From Halomonas qaidamensis (GTDB taxonomy: Bacteria; Pseudomonadota; Gammaproteobacteria; Pseudomonadales; Halomonadaceae), in NCBI RefSeq assembly GCF_025917315.1, contig NZ_CP080627.1:2790001-2854000 (forward strand): 64,000 nucleotides of DNA, written 5' to 3'. The notes under the pieces are model-generated. The model had not been told where the DNA came from, searched no databases, and saw only the letters and a list, made by a program, of their open reading frames with translations. Within the stretch, counting starts at the first letter, position 1; the number at the start of each line of letters is the position of its first letter. Both the position numbers and the translations under genes were made by a program. Shown here piece after piece: positions 54,594 through 64,000 of the stretch.

Positions 54594-55490
54594 GTGCAAC
54601 GCTGGGATCGTATCGAGGCATTTGTCGAGGTGGTCAGGCTGGGTACCTTCTCGGCCGCCGCACGCCACTTAAAAGTATCGACATCGCATATCAGTCGCTT
54701 AGTGAGCCAACTGGAAAATCAGCTGGGCGTTCAGCTTTTGTATCGCACCACACGGCAAATTCGTTTAACCGATGCTGGGGCAATCTACGTTGAGCATTGT
54801 CGTCATCTCTTTGATGGCCTTCGCGATGCCGAGCAAGCTATCAGCGAACTTCAAGCGAATCCGCGTGGGCTGCTGAAGCTGACTTCTGCGACAACGTTCG
54901 GCGAGCGCTATATCGCGCCACTCGTCAATGATTTCCAGTGCCTGCACCCACAGCTTGAGGTGCATATGCACTTCACCAATCGCCCTGTAGAGATTATTGA
55001 AGAGGGCTACGATATTGCCATTCGCATGGGGGTGCTTAAAGACTCAAGCCTGATTGCGCGAAGGCTATGCGAACGACGTGAGTATGTGGTGGGATCGCGG
55101 GCTTACTTTCGCCAAGCCCCTAGACCACACACGTTATCGGAACTTGGCCAGCACCGCTGCTTGATGGGGTCACGCCCCAACTGGTTATTTGAGGTCAATG
55201 GGCAGCGCCGCGAAGTTAAACTGGAAGGCTGTTGGAGCGGCAATTCTGGCCCCGCGCTGCTTGATGCCGCGCTGAAAGGGCTAGGGCTGGCCCAGCTGCC
55301 GGATTACTACGTCGCCCCCTACCTTGCCAGCGGTGAGCTGGTGTCCGTTTTAGAGCCTTTCCAACACAACGACACCGCAGTATGGGCGGTCTACCCCCGC
55401 CACCGGCATCTATCGCCCAAAATCCGCCAGCTCGTTGATTACTTAGTGGCCAATATTAGCGCCACGCTGCCACCCTACCCGCCCGTTTAA
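54594..55490 (+). CDS. LysR-family transcriptional regulator
   Basis: The GTG at 54594 has AAGGG upstream. The 298-residue protein has the N-terminal winged helix (GTFSAAARHLKVSTSHISRLVSQLENQLGVQLLYRTTRQIRLTDAG) and a substrate-binding domain. It diverges from the MBL gene, with 129 bp between the starts, the usual layout of a LysR regulator and its target. Its TAA shares a TTAA with the sdaA stop. Confidence 0.92.
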   Translation: MQRWDRIEAFVEVVRLGTFSAAARHLKVSTSHISRLVSQLENQLGVQLLYRTTRQIRLTDAGAIYVEHCRHLFDGLRDAEQAISELQANPRGLLKLTSATTFGERYIAPLVNDFQCLHPQLEVHMHFTNRPVEIIEEGYDIAIRMGVLKDSSLIARRLCERREYVVGSRAYFRQAPRPHTLSELGQHRCLMGSRPNWLFEVNGQRREVKLEGCWSGNSGPALLDAALKGLGLAQLPDYYVAPYLASGELVSVLEPFQHNDTAVWAVYPRHRHLSPKIRQLVDYLVANISATLPPYPPV

Positions 55491-56854
55491 CACTCAACGG
55501 CATTAACAGCCAAGCCGCCCTTTGACGTTTCTTTGTATTTATCTTGCATATCCCGGCCAGTATCACGCATGGTGCGAATCACTTTGTCCAATGATACAAA
55601 ATGCTCACCATCACCATGCATCGCCATACGTGCAGCATTGATTGCCTTCACCGAGGCAATAGCGTTTCGCTCAATACACGGCACTTGCACCAACCCCGCT
55701 ACAGGGTCGCAAGTAAGGCCAAGATTATGCTCTAAGCCAATTTCAGCAGCGTTTTCCACCTGCTTAGGCGAGCCACCCAGCACTTCAGCAAGTCCCGCTG
55801 CGGCCATAGCGCAAGCTGAGCCGACTTCCCCCTGACAGCCAACCTCAGCACCGGAGATCGACGCGTTCTTTTTACACAAAATACCCATAGCACCCGCCGC
55901 CAGCAAAAAAGTTACTACGTCATCGTCACAGGCATTTGGCTCAAATTTTAAATAGTACGCCAATACAGCAGGCACAATACCAGCGGCGCCGTTCGTTGGT
56001 GCAGTCACCATGCGTTTACCTGCGGCGTTCTCTTCATTCACTGCCAGCGCAAACAAATTAACCCAATCCATCACCGTAAAGCTCGATACGATTAAGCGTT
56101 GGTTCGGCGGAGGTGAAAGCAGCTGTTGGTGAAGCCCATGGGCACGCCGCCGAACGTTCAACCCTCCGGGCAAGTGCCCCGTCGCTTTTAAGCCATTTTC
56201 AATACTGGTACGCATGGCTTCCCAGATCGTCAGTAGCTCTGTGCGAATCACCCCTTCACTGCGCCATGCTTTTTCGTTTTCAAACATTAGCTCACTGATA
56301 CGCAGCCCATTTGTTTGGCAAAGCGCTAACAGTTCATTTGCCGTTTCAAATGGGTAAGGTAGTGCCGTTTTGTCTTCGTCTAACCCTCCCTGATCGGCAC
56401 AGGCTTGGTCGACATAAAAGCCACCACCAAGGGAATAATAGGTATTTGTCGCAATAACCTTATCGTGCTGATAGGCCGTTAACATCATGGCATTCGGATG
56501 AAAGGGTAAACAATGTTCGTCCCATTCAATATCATGGGCACGATCAAACGTTAGCGCTTGACCATTGGGTAGCGTTAACAGAGCGCCCTCATCCAGTGCG
56601 CGCAGTCGCTCGGCAATAGTATCTGGATCAATTGACTCTGGCATTTCTCCCATCAAGCCCATGATGATGGCACCGTCAGTACCATGGCCGATGCCGGTAG
56701 AAGCTAATGAGCCGTGGAGCCTAATCACCATACGCGTCAGCGACGGTGAAGTAACCGACTGGCTAAAATCCCGAGCTGCACGCATCGGCCCAACGGTATG
56801 AGAGCTTGATGGGCCAATCCCAATTCTAAAGAGATCAAAAACGCTTATCGCCAT
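55487..56854 (-). CDS. sdaA: L-serine ammonia-lyase, iron-sulfur-dependent
   Basis: The 455-residue protein has the family start [22 protein letters not shown] and the iron-sulfur cysteines in [38 protein letters not shown] and the C-terminal ...NAVEC. It converts L-serine to pyruvate and ammonia in the cytoplasm. It is a single gene convergent with the LysR regulator. Confidence 0.95.
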   Translation of the reverse strand: MAISVFDLFRIGIGPSSSHTVGPMRAARDFSQSVTSPSLTRMVIRLHGSLASTGIGHGTDGAIIMGLMGEMPESIDPDTIAERLRALDEGALLTLPNGQALTFDRAHDIEWDEHCLPFHPNAMMLTAYQHDKVIATNTYYSLGGGFYVDQACADQGGLDEDKTALPYPFETANELLALCQTNGLRISELMFENEKAWRSEGVIRTELLTIWEAMRTSIENGLKATGHLPGGLNVRRRAHGLHQQLLSPPPNQRLIVSSFTVMDWVNLFALAVNEENAAGKRMVTAPTNGAAGIVPAVLAYYLKFEPNACDDDVVTFLLAAGAMGILCKKNASISGAEVGCQGEVGSACAMAAAGLAEVLGGSPKQVENAAEIGLEHNLGLTCDPVAGLVQVPCIERNAIASVKAINAARMAMHGDGEHFVSLDKVIRTMRDTGRDMQDKYKETSKGGLAVNAVEC

Positions 56855-57052
56855 TGTATTTTCCGCCCCTCAACGGTAGTGGTTGATGTCCTGATCGCTA
56901 CGTTACTGTGCAGCTTTATCCTATTGTTAGTCGAGCGGTCGACCTTAAGTTCGACGTGCGAGCATAGAAGGGTGACGATATAATGAATATTCTTCTATAC
57001 ATGCTTTTGAGCATCTCTCTTATAACGTCATTTCTCCGATAAGGATGTTGGT

Positions 57053-57703
57053 ATGCCCTCCACCCCACCGCAGTGGCCCATTAGCTTTGGTTATGCGCTT
57101 CTGCGTGCAACGCTTTATGTATTTTTTATCGCTGGCATTGCCCAGGGCGGTTATTTTGAAGCGCTCTATTTACCTGACGTACGCTATACCGAACTAGGCT
57201 TTACGGAGTTTGCCCAAACCCTGATATTGGCCAGTTGTTGTGGCTTATTAATTTATGTGCGCCAAGTACTTAAAGTGTGGCCTACTGTCACCCTTTTGCT
57301 GCTGGCATTTGTGGCTTCTTCGCTGGTACGCGAACAGGATTACTTTTTAGATTACTACGTTGCGGAACACACCTGGAAAGTACTGGTATCGTTAATTGTG
57401 ATACCCAGCCTGGTGTGGGTCGTCGTGCAGCGTCGCCGATTTATTGAAGAGTTTTCACATTATAGCAACACGTTTGCGTTTGGGCTTTTTACTGCTGGCG
57501 TATTGGTTACCTACATTTTTTCTCGTCTTTATGGTCGCCAAGATTTTTGGCGAGCCGTCATGCAGGACAACTATATCCGCGAATTTAAGGATGTTGCAGA
57601 GGAAGCCATCGAGCTTTTGGGCTACAGCTTGATTCTATTTGCCATGATCGAGCTTTTGTTGATTACACGGCGTATTTACAAGGCGCGCCAAAACGCTCGC
57701 TAA
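57053..57703 (+). CDS. Membrane protein of unknown function (216 aa)
   Basis: ATG 57053 has AAGGATG upstream. About six hydrophobic segments are visible (ALLRATLYVFFIAGIAQ, EFAQTLILASCCGLLIYV, VTLLLLAFVASSLV, WKVLVSLIVIPSLVWVVV, FAFGLFTAGVLVTYIF, LGYSLILFAMIELLLI). The conserved-looking charged turns include VREQDYFLDYYVAEHTWK and REFKDVAEEAIELLGY, which could hold a ligand or metal. I do not recognise a family. It is a single gene between sdaA and abgT. Confidence 0.8.
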   Translation: MPSTPPQWPISFGYALLRATLYVFFIAGIAQGGYFEALYLPDVRYTELGFTEFAQTLILASCCGLLIYVRQVLKVWPTVTLLLLAFVASSLVREQDYFLDYYVAEHTWKVLVSLIVIPSLVWVVVQRRRFIEEFSHYSNTFAFGLFTAGVLVTYIFSRLYGRQDFWRAVMQDNYIREFKDVAEEAIELLGYSLILFAMIELLLITRRIYKARQNAR

Positions 57704-57891
57704 CTCTCCTCTTAACTTCTTGCTAGCCACTCTTCGCTATCGCCGCCTTACGCTCTGCGTAGGCGGCATTTCATTTTTTACATCTCGTTATACACAAAGC
57801 CATTTGCGACCCTGTTGGCTTCAACGTAGTGTCGTCCGTCAGACTCATGGGCATTTTTGCTGAAAAACAACCTACTGACGACACAAACCTT

Positions 57892-59463
57892 ATGACAAAC
57901 TCACAAAATCGCGAAGAAAACCTAAAGCGAGGTGCGTTTACTCGCTTTCTTGATAGCGTTGAGTGGCTGGGCAACCTGCTTCCACATCCTGTTACCCTAT
58001 TCGCTATCTTATGCGTGCTGGTAGTAGTCGCCAGCGGCATCGCCGGTGCGTTAGGGGTATCTGTTGCCGACCCTCGCCCTGCTAACGAGGGTGAATGGAT
58101 AGCGGTTAATTCACTGCTTAATGCAGAAGGCCTGCGCCGTTTAGTCACAGAGATGGTAACCAACTTCACTAGCTTCGCGCCGCTGGGCACGGTATTGGTG
58201 GCCATGCTGGGGGTCGGCGTTGCAGAACACTCCGGCCTGCTTTCAGCCAGCATGCGCGCGCTAGTACTTAACCGCTCGCCGCGCATTGTCACCTATGCCG
58301 TAGTGTTTGCTGGCATCATGTCGAACATGGCAGCTGAGCTTGGCTATGTGGTGTTGATTCCTTTAGCGGCCATGATCTTCCACTCATTAGGGCGGCACCC
58401 ATTAGCGGGCCTTGCTGCTGCGTTCTGCGGCGTTTCTGGAGGCTACAGCGCTAACCTACTGATTGGTACCGTTGACCCATTACTGTCAGGCATTACTCAG
58501 GAAGCAGCGCGCCTTCTCGACCCTACTTACATTGTAGGCGCCGAGGCAAACTGGTTCTTTATGTTCGCCAGCACGTTCTTTGTCACGCTTATTGGTGGCT
58601 TTGTTACCGAGCGCATTGTAGAACCCAAGCTTGGTAAGTTCGATTCTGCCTACGCTGATAACGATATTGAAAACCAGCGCATGGAAGGACTATCAACATC
58701 AGAAAAGCGCGCCTTAAAAGGGACAGGGCTTGCAACACTAGCGTTAGTCGCTCTAATCGCTGTCATGGTCGTACCTGAAAACGGCATATTGCGTAACCCC
58801 GACACAGGGTTGATTAGCGGCTCGCCCTTTTTGCGTGGCATTGTAGTGATTGTCGCGGTGTCGTTCACTGTATTGGGGTTTGTTTATGGCCGCTTGGCAG
58901 GCACCATGCAAAACGATCGCGATATTGTCGATGCCATGGCAAAAAGCATGAGCAGTCTTGGCCTGTATATCGTGTTGGTCTTTTTTGCGGCGCAGTTTGT
59001 GGCGTTGTTTAACTGGAGCAACTTTGGCACCGTGACGGCCGTTGCTGGCGCTGATCTGCTGCAGTCCCTGGGGCTGCGTGGGCCAGGCCTATTCGCGCTA
59101 TTTATTATTATGTGTGCGTTCGTCAACCTGTCCCTAGGCAGCGCCTCTGCTCAGTGGGCAGTAACGGCTCCTATCTTTGTACCGATGCTAATGCTGATGG
59201 GCTATGCCCCTGAAGTGATTCAGGCGGCTTACCGTATCGGCGACTCCGTGACCAACCTGATTACGCCAATGATGAGCTACTTTGGTTTGATTCTGGCGGT
59301 AGCAACCCGCTATCGGAAAGATATGGGCATTGGTACGCTGGTAGCACTTATGCTGCCTTACACGCTATTTATGCTGATTGGCTGGAGCCTGCTGTTCTTT
59401 ATTTGGGTATTCGTTTTTGGCTTGCCTGTTGGTCCGGGGTCAGCCACGCATTACACGCTATAA
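57892..59463 (+). CDS. abgT: AbgT-family transporter
   Basis: I chose ATG 57892 (MTNSQNREENLKRGAFTRFLDSVEWLGN), because the family begins just before the LP-HP motif (NLLPHPVTLFAIL); earlier GTG or ATG codons have no ribosome site. The 523-residue protein has about 12 membrane segments, PLGTVLVAMLGVGVAEHSGL and a conserved NLSLGSASAQWAVTAPIFVPMLMLMG. AbgT carriers take up p-aminobenzoyl-glutamate or export sulfa drugs. The substrate is not certain. A strong bidirectional terminator separates it from rpoD. Confidence 0.93.
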   Translation: MTNSQNREENLKRGAFTRFLDSVEWLGNLLPHPVTLFAILCVLVVVASGIAGALGVSVADPRPANEGEWIAVNSLLNAEGLRRLVTEMVTNFTSFAPLGTVLVAMLGVGVAEHSGLLSASMRALVLNRSPRIVTYAVVFAGIMSNMAAELGYVVLIPLAAMIFHSLGRHPLAGLAAAFCGVSGGYSANLLIGTVDPLLSGITQEAARLLDPTYIVGAEANWFFMFASTFFVTLIGGFVTERIVEPKLGKFDSAYADNDIENQRMEGLSTSEKRALKGTGLATLALVALIAVMVVPENGILRNPDTGLISGSPFLRGIVVIVAVSFTVLGFVYGRLAGTMQNDRDIVDAMAKSMSSLGLYIVLVFFAAQFVALFNWSNFGTVTAVAGADLLQSLGLRGPGLFALFIIMCAFVNLSLGSASAQWAVTAPIFVPMLMLMGYAPEVIQAAYRIGDSVTNLITPMMSYFGLILAVATRYRKDMGIGTLVALMLPYTLFMLIGWSLLFFIWVFVFGLPVGPGSATHYTL

Positions 59464-59493
59464 GCATTTTCATCGTATAACGCAGCATAACGC

Positions 59494-59526
59494 AAAAACC
59501 CGCCGTTCATAGAACGGCGGGTTTTT
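59494..59526. terminator. Bidirectional terminator between abgT and rpoD
   Basis: aaaaacccgccgttc (59494-59508) / gaacggcgggttttt (59512-59526), 3-nt loop. T runs follow on both strands. Confidence 0.92.
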
Positions 59527-59570
59527 TATCAGCAAACCCAAAGGCGGCTAAGCTTGTGCCTCTGGTCTAC

Positions 59571-61427
59571 CTACTCGTCGAGGAACGAGCGCAGCGGTTC
59601 AGAACGACTTGGATGACGTAGCTTGCGCAGCGCCTTCGCTTCGATCTGACGAATCCGCTCGCGGGTTACGTCAAACTGCTTACCCACTTCTTCTAACGTG
59701 TGGTCGGTATTCATATCAATACCGAAACGCATGCGAAGCACTTTCGCTTCACGAGCGGTTAAGCCACCAAGGACGTTACGCGTCGCTTCGATCAAGCCTT
59801 CGCCAGTCGCCATATCAATCGGCAGCAACATCGTGCCATCTTCGATAAAGTCACCTAGGTGTGAATCATCGTCGTCACCAATCGGCGTCTCCATAGAGAT
59901 CGGCTCTTTGGCAATTTTCAACACCTTGCGCACTTTGTCTTCCGGCATTTCCAGACGTTCGCCCAACTCTTCCGGCGTTGGCTCGCGGCCCATTTCCTGC
60001 AGCATCTGGCGAGAAACGCGATTGAGCTTATTGATCGTCTCAATCATGTGTACCGGAATCCGGATGGTACGCGCCTGGTCAGCGATAGAGCGCGTAATCG
60101 CCTGACGAATCCACCACGTGGCATAGGTCGAAAACTTGTAACCACGGCGATATTCGAACTTATCCACCGCTTTCATTAGGCCAATATTGCCTTCCTGAAT
60201 CAGATCCAAGAACTGCAGGCCACGGTTGGTATATTTCTTAGCAATCGAAATTACCAAACGCAGGTTAGCCTCAACCATCTCTTTCTTAGCACGACGCGCT
60301 TTCGCCTCGCCGATAGAGAGCTTGCGGTTAACTTCTTTGAGGTCAGCCACGGTGAGCTGCACCATGTCCTCTTCAAAGGCAATTTTGCGCTGTGAGCGAG
60401 CAATATCGGCGCGCAGTGGCTCAAGGCGGTCAGCATACTTAGGCTGCGCCTCCTGGAAGGTGTCCAACCATTTTGGATTAGACTCGTACCCAGGGAACGA
60501 CTTAATGAACGTCTTACGTGGTACTTTAGCTTTCTTCACGCACAGCTGCATGACCGCTTTTTCTTGGGCACGCACCTGCTCAACGCTAATACGTACCTGA
60601 CCGACTAGTCGCTCAAAATGCTTCGGCACCAGCTTAATAGGCGAAAATAGCTCGGCTAAGCGCGCTTGCTCATTTTTAAGCTCAGCACTGCCACGACCGT
60701 ATTTCGCGAGCGCAGCTTCGACAGCGGCGTTCTGTTCACGGATTTGCTCGAAGCGAGCTTTCGCTTCTTCCGGATCAGGTCCACCTTCGCTGGCAGTGCT
60801 GTCCTCGTCCTCGTCGTCACCGTCGCTGTCGAGATCATCATCATCGCTCAGCTCGGTTTCCACTTCGGGCTCAGGCACTTCGGCTTCTGCAACGCCTGGA
60901 ATCCCTTCGTCCGGGTCGATAAAACCAGAGAACAGGTCAGATAAGCGGCCAGGCGCTTCTTCGTCCTGTGTGGCATCATAAGCATCCAGGATAGAGGCAA
61001 CCGCGCCAGGCAAATAGGCCAGCGCCGACATCACTTCCCGTGTGCCTTCTTCTATCCGCTTGGCGATTTCGATCTCACCTTCGCGGGTTAGAAGTTCAAC
61101 CGTGCCCATTTCGCGCATATACATGCGCACAGGGTCGGTAGTGCGACCTACGTCGCTTTCCACGGCGGCGAGTGCCGCGACGGCCTCTTCCGCAGCGGAC
61201 TCGTCCGTGGAGTGATCCGACATCATCAAAGTGTCTTCATCTGGCGCTTCTTCAACGACACTGATACCCATGTCGTTAATCATGCCAATGATGTCTTCCA
61301 CTTGATCCGGGTCGGCGATATCCTCGGGTAGATGGTCGTTGACCTCGGCATAGGTCAGGTAGCCCTGTTCCTTGCCGCGCGCGATCAACTCCTTCAGACG
61401 TGACTGCTGCTGCGCATTTCCAGCCAT
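59571..61427 (-). CDS. rpoD: RNA polymerase primary sigma factor (sigma-70)
   Basis: The 618-residue protein has region 1.1 (about 1-80), region 1.2, a long acidic non-conserved insert ([18 protein letters not shown] near 195-215), regions 2-3 ([39 protein letters not shown]) and region 4.2 ([23 protein letters not shown]). It directs housekeeping transcription. The insert is more acidic than in E. coli, in keeping with a halophile. It lies downstream of dnaG in the usual rpsU-dnaG-rpoD order. Confidence 0.98.
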   Translation of the reverse strand: MAGNAQQQSRLKELIARGKEQGYLTYAEVNDHLPEDIADPDQVEDIIGMINDMGISVVEEAPDEDTLMMSDHSTDESAAEEAVAALAAVESDVGRTTDPVRMYMREMGTVELLTREGEIEIAKRIEEGTREVMSALAYLPGAVASILDAYDATQDEEAPGRLSDLFSGFIDPDEGIPGVAEAEVPEPEVETELSDDDDLDSDGDDEDEDSTASEGGPDPEEAKARFEQIREQNAAVEAALAKYGRGSAELKNEQARLAELFSPIKLVPKHFERLVGQVRISVEQVRAQEKAVMQLCVKKAKVPRKTFIKSFPGYESNPKWLDTFQEAQPKYADRLEPLRADIARSQRKIAFEEDMVQLTVADLKEVNRKLSIGEAKARRAKKEMVEANLRLVISIAKKYTNRGLQFLDLIQEGNIGLMKAVDKFEYRRGYKFSTYATWWIRQAITRSIADQARTIRIPVHMIETINKLNRVSRQMLQEMGREPTPEELGERLEMPEDKVRKVLKIAKEPISMETPIGDDDDSHLGDFIEDGTMLLPIDMATGEGLIEATRNVLGGLTAREAKVLRMRFGIDMNTDHTLEEVGKQFDVTRERIRQIEAKALRKLRHPSRSEPLRSFLDE

Positions 61428-61707
61428 AGAAACCCTATCTCGACGAAGAAGAATGAAACACCTGGGGCGCTGAATCGATTAAACTCAACAAGCCGAACAG
61501 TATAGCGTAAATAGCAGGAATTTTTCCAGCGAAACGTATTTGCGCGGTCATTCAGGTGTGTTAGGTTGTTCGGTTAGGTCAGCGCCTGGCGACTGACCCT
61601 TTATGTGGTGCCAACGTTAGGGAAATTCAACCCTAGCGCCTAAAACTCTGATCATTAGCCCTGGTCATTAGCTCTGATCATGCAGAGACAAACGCCTTAG
61701 TCCCTGC
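61428..61707. other. rpoD-dnaG intergenic region
   Basis: The 280-bp gap holds a partial direct repeat (ctctgatcatt near 61646 and ctctgatcatg near 61672) and AT-rich stretches. It may hold the internal rpoD promoter seen in other gammaproteobacteria, but I cannot name -35/-10 boxes with confidence. Confidence 0.4.
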
Positions 61708-63627
61708 TTAATGTCGTTTAACAAGTTCCATTACCAAGCTTGCCAAACGTTGCCGCTGCGCTTTATCTAGCTTTTGCCCAGAACGCTCTAAATCCAGCAA
61801 CGCTTGGTACTCTTCCTGTGGTGAGCGCTTGCGCTGAACTTCCACTAAATGCTCAACCAATCCTGTCAGTTCGGCTTCTCGAGTTCCCTTGGGAATCAGC
61901 AGCTCTCGTGACGCCAACTCAGCTAATACCTGCCCTTCATAGCTACCCTGAAAATGTGCCAACACCACCTGCGGGCTGCGATAACGCCCGGCACGTAGCA
62001 ACTCAATCAAGTCGCGACATAGCGGTGTTTCTTCACTCTCTGGCAACCAGTCCAAGGAATCCGGTAGTGCTGCCACTAAGCTAGGCTCATTCAACAGTAG
62101 CTGTACAATCCGTGCCACGGTCGAAAGCACTTGCGGGCGATGCTGCAGTGCCTGCCTTTGTGGTGACTTTTTCTTACTGGAGCCTGAAGGTTTAGGTTTG
62201 GCGCTGACCAACGGTCCCTCATGATGCTCAAATGGCATCATGTCAGGCGACTCGACCTGCTCCCAGTACACGGCCTCCTGCGAAGACGCCTTCTGCGCCT
62301 CTTTTTGTGCACTGACAGCCGCACGCTTATCAAGTAGGTTTTTTAGCTGCGATTGCGCCAATCCACTGCGCTTAGCCAATGCCTCTAACAGTAACGATTT
62401 GAGCATTCCTTCAGGCACTTTGTTCAATGCCTCAAGCACCTGACTTGCAAACCGCTCTCGCCCTTCCACGGTATTCAAGTCACGCCCCTGCGCTGCCTGC
62501 TCAAAGAGAAACTCAGACAGCGGCATCGCGCAGGTAACGCGATTTTGGAACGCCTCACTACCTTCACGACGCACCAACGTATCCGGGTCATCACCTTCTG
62601 GCAGAAACAGGAAGCGCGCTTCACGACCGTCAATCATCTGCGGCAATGCTGTTTCTAAGGCACGGCTGGCGGCTTGGCGTCCTGCACGGTCGCCGTCAAA
62701 GCAAAACACCACACGGCTGACCAAACGAAACAGTCGGCTTAGGTGGTCTTCTGTCGTTGCCGTACCCAGGGTAGCAACTGCGTTATTGATGCCGAACTGC
62801 GCTAGCGCGACGACATCCATATAGCCTTCCACAATAACAAGCTGTTCAAGCTTGCTTGAGGCTTGGCGAGCCTCATACAGCCCATACAACTCACGCCCCT
62901 TGTGAAAGACAGGCGTTTCTGGCGAGTTCAAGTATTTAGGCTGGTCATCGCCCATTACCCGACCGCCAAACGCAATGGTTCGACCCCTTAAGTCCCGAAT
63001 GGGAAACATCACACGATCACGAAAGCGGTCATACGTCCGCCCTGTGTCTTCACGGTGAATAAGCAAGCCATACTCTACTTGGACAGGCTCACCAATACCC
63101 CGTGCGCTCAAGTGCTGTTTTAGGGCCTCCCATCCACCGGGCGCATAACCAATACCATAGGTACTAACGACGTCCTGCGATAACCCACGGCCTTGCAGAT
63201 AGCGCTGCGCTCCCTGCCCCTCCTGCATTTTTAGCCGTTCTCGGTAAAAACTGGCAGCAAGTTCAAGAAGGTTAACGCCCTCTTTGCGCTTTTTTTCGCG
63301 CTGCTGAGCGCGCGGATCATCGGCACCCTCACGAGGAACCTCTAACCCTAAACGGCTAGCCAACTGCCCAACCGCATCGGGAAAGGGTAGTTTGTCGTAT
63401 TCCATTAGAAAGCGTAGCGCATTACCGTGGGCACCACACCCAAAGCAGTGATAAAACTGTTTATCAGCGCTGACCGTAAATGACGGAGTTTTCTCTTGAT
63501 GGAAAGGACATAGCCCAGAATAGTTACGCCCGGCCTTTTTAAGCTGCACACGCTCACCAACCACCTCGACCACATCTACACGGCCTAAAAGGTCATCAAT
63601 GAAACGTTGTGGAATTTGGCCTGCCAT
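61708..63627 (-). CDS. dnaG: DNA primase
   Basis: The 639-residue protein has the CHC2 zinc finger (CPFHQEKTPSFTVSADKQFYHCFGCGAHG), TOPRIM-core motifs LVIVEGYMDVVAL and VVFCFDGDRAGRQAASRALE, and a C-terminal DnaB-binding part (about 450-639). It makes RNA primers at the replication fork. It is transcribed with rpsU upstream and rpoD downstream. Confidence 0.97.
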   Translation of the reverse strand: MAGQIPQRFIDDLLGRVDVVEVVGERVQLKKAGRNYSGLCPFHQEKTPSFTVSADKQFYHCFGCGAHGNALRFLMEYDKLPFPDAVGQLASRLGLEVPREGADDPRAQQREKKRKEGVNLLELAASFYRERLKMQEGQGAQRYLQGRGLSQDVVSTYGIGYAPGGWEALKQHLSARGIGEPVQVEYGLLIHREDTGRTYDRFRDRVMFPIRDLRGRTIAFGGRVMGDDQPKYLNSPETPVFHKGRELYGLYEARQASSKLEQLVIVEGYMDVVALAQFGINNAVATLGTATTEDHLSRLFRLVSRVVFCFDGDRAGRQAASRALETALPQMIDGREARFLFLPEGDDPDTLVRREGSEAFQNRVTCAMPLSEFLFEQAAQGRDLNTVEGRERFASQVLEALNKVPEGMLKSLLLEALAKRSGLAQSQLKNLLDKRAAVSAQKEAQKASSQEAVYWEQVESPDMMPFEHHEGPLVSAKPKPSGSSKKKSPQRQALQHRPQVLSTVARIVQLLLNEPSLVAALPDSLDWLPESEETPLCRDLIELLRAGRYRSPQVVLAHFQGSYEGQVLAELASRELLIPKGTREAELTGLVEHLVEVQRKRSPQEEYQALLDLERSGQKLDKAQRQRLASLVMELVKRH

Positions 63628-63729
63628 GAACTGCGGGCATCCTCGCGCAAAGCGCTAGATCACCTGCCTAAGGTCATCAGGCATGTTGCCAGATCACCAT
63701 AAACAGCGATGAATCAAAACAAAAACAAA

Positions 63730-63749
63730 CGGCCACCTAGTGGCGGCCG
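63730..63749 (-). terminator. Hairpin after rpsU (minus strand)
   Basis: cggccac (63730-63736) pairs with gtggcggccg (63740-63749) with one bulged base; on the minus strand it is followed by a T-rich tail (tttgtttttgtttt). It may partially end rpsU transcription before dnaG, as in E. coli. Confidence 0.65.
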
Positions 63750-63804
63750 CTTGACATCCCTCTTGAGACGACCAGCTAACTGCTCCGGCCCCCTCGGGTA
63801 CGGA

Positions 63805-64000
63805 TCAATAGAGCCGTTCGAAACGCTTTTGCTCACGCTGAATCTTCTTGGCGTGGCGTTTTACGGCAGCTGCCGCTTTGCGCTTACGCTCAGCAGTCGG
63901 CTTCTCATAGTGCTCGCGGCGGCGTACTTCAGAAAGAACACCGGCTTTTTCGCAAGAACGCTTGAAGCGACGCAGGGCGACGTCAAACGGCTCGTTATCA
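63805..64000 (-). CDS. rpsU: 30S ribosomal protein S21 (start outside window)
   Basis: The minus-strand frame from the window edge to TGA at 63805 encodes 64 codons matching S21: [21 protein letters not shown], then [25 protein letters not shown] and the terminal QKRFERLY. About 6-7 N-terminal residues lie beyond the window. S21 binds the small ribosomal subunit during initiation. It is the first gene of the rpsU-dnaG-rpoD block. Confidence 0.95.
   Translation of the reverse strand, partial: DNEPFDVALRRFKRSCEKAGVLSEVRRREHYEKPTAERKRKAAAAVKRHAKKIQREQKRFERLY

Overview
The window looks like a chromosomal segment of a moderately halophilic gammaproteobacterium, most likely Halomonas or a close relative (Halomonadaceae). 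I infer this from the rpsU-dnaG-rpoD block at the right end, the compatible-solute uptake cluster (ProVWX, a universal stress protein, a BCCT carrier), the acidic exported proteins and the overall gene style. No rRNA gene or database match was available, so the genus is an inference.

Layout: (1) 1-5.2 kb, the C-terminal part of a very large cyclic beta-1,2-glucan synthase-like enzyme, cut by the window edge. (2) 5.4-9.4 kb, two small proteins of unknown function, then an XRE/cupin regulator with azlC-azlD (branched-chain amino acid export type) and a beta-lactamase-fold serine hydrolase. (3) 9.9-12.2 kb, two tandem Crp/Fnr-like regulators and a lipoprotein, followed by a gene-poor stretch holding a frame-broken gene. 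(4) 13.2-14.3 kb, an overlapping pair: a gamma-glutamylcyclotransferase-like protein and an OGFr_N-domain protein. (5) 14.4-17.3 kb, a small, visibly GC-richer cassette of metal-handling-like genes with several broken reading frames, next to an N-terminally truncated P2-type tyrosine recombinase and tRNA-Ile2(CAU): the remnant of an integrated element.

(6) 17.5-33.1 kb, an iron/siderophore region: YceI-like protein, MsbA-type ABC exporter, Fec-type ABC importer (ATPase, two permeases, binding protein), a TonB receptor, an RND efflux pair and a second TonB receptor, with three Fur-box-like sites. Together these could handle both uptake and export of an iron chelate. (7) 33.2-39.3 kb, a LysR regulator, an AEC carrier, a PQQ-type sugar dehydrogenase and a sensor kinase/sigma-54 response-regulator pair. 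(8) 39.4-46.2 kb, two small acidic lipoproteins, then proV-proW-proX, a UspA protein and a BCCT transporter: an osmoprotection region.

(9) 46.3-57.7 kb, a DEDD exonuclease coupled to a cNMP/CBS/DUF294 protein, a DUF4168 protein, a DMT exporter, glutathione-dependent formaldehyde detoxification (adhC, fghA) with mtgA, an MBL hydrolase, a LysR regulator, L-serine dehydratase and a membrane protein of unknown function. (10) 57.9-64 kb, abgT, then rpoD, dnaG and rpsU on the minus strand. No CRISPR array, rRNA operon, intact prophage or insertion sequence was seen. The most interesting parts are the decaying metal cassette at tRNA-Ile2, the 48-bp palindrome in front of the azlCD regulator, the mixed import/export iron region and the GGCT/OGFr_N gene pair.
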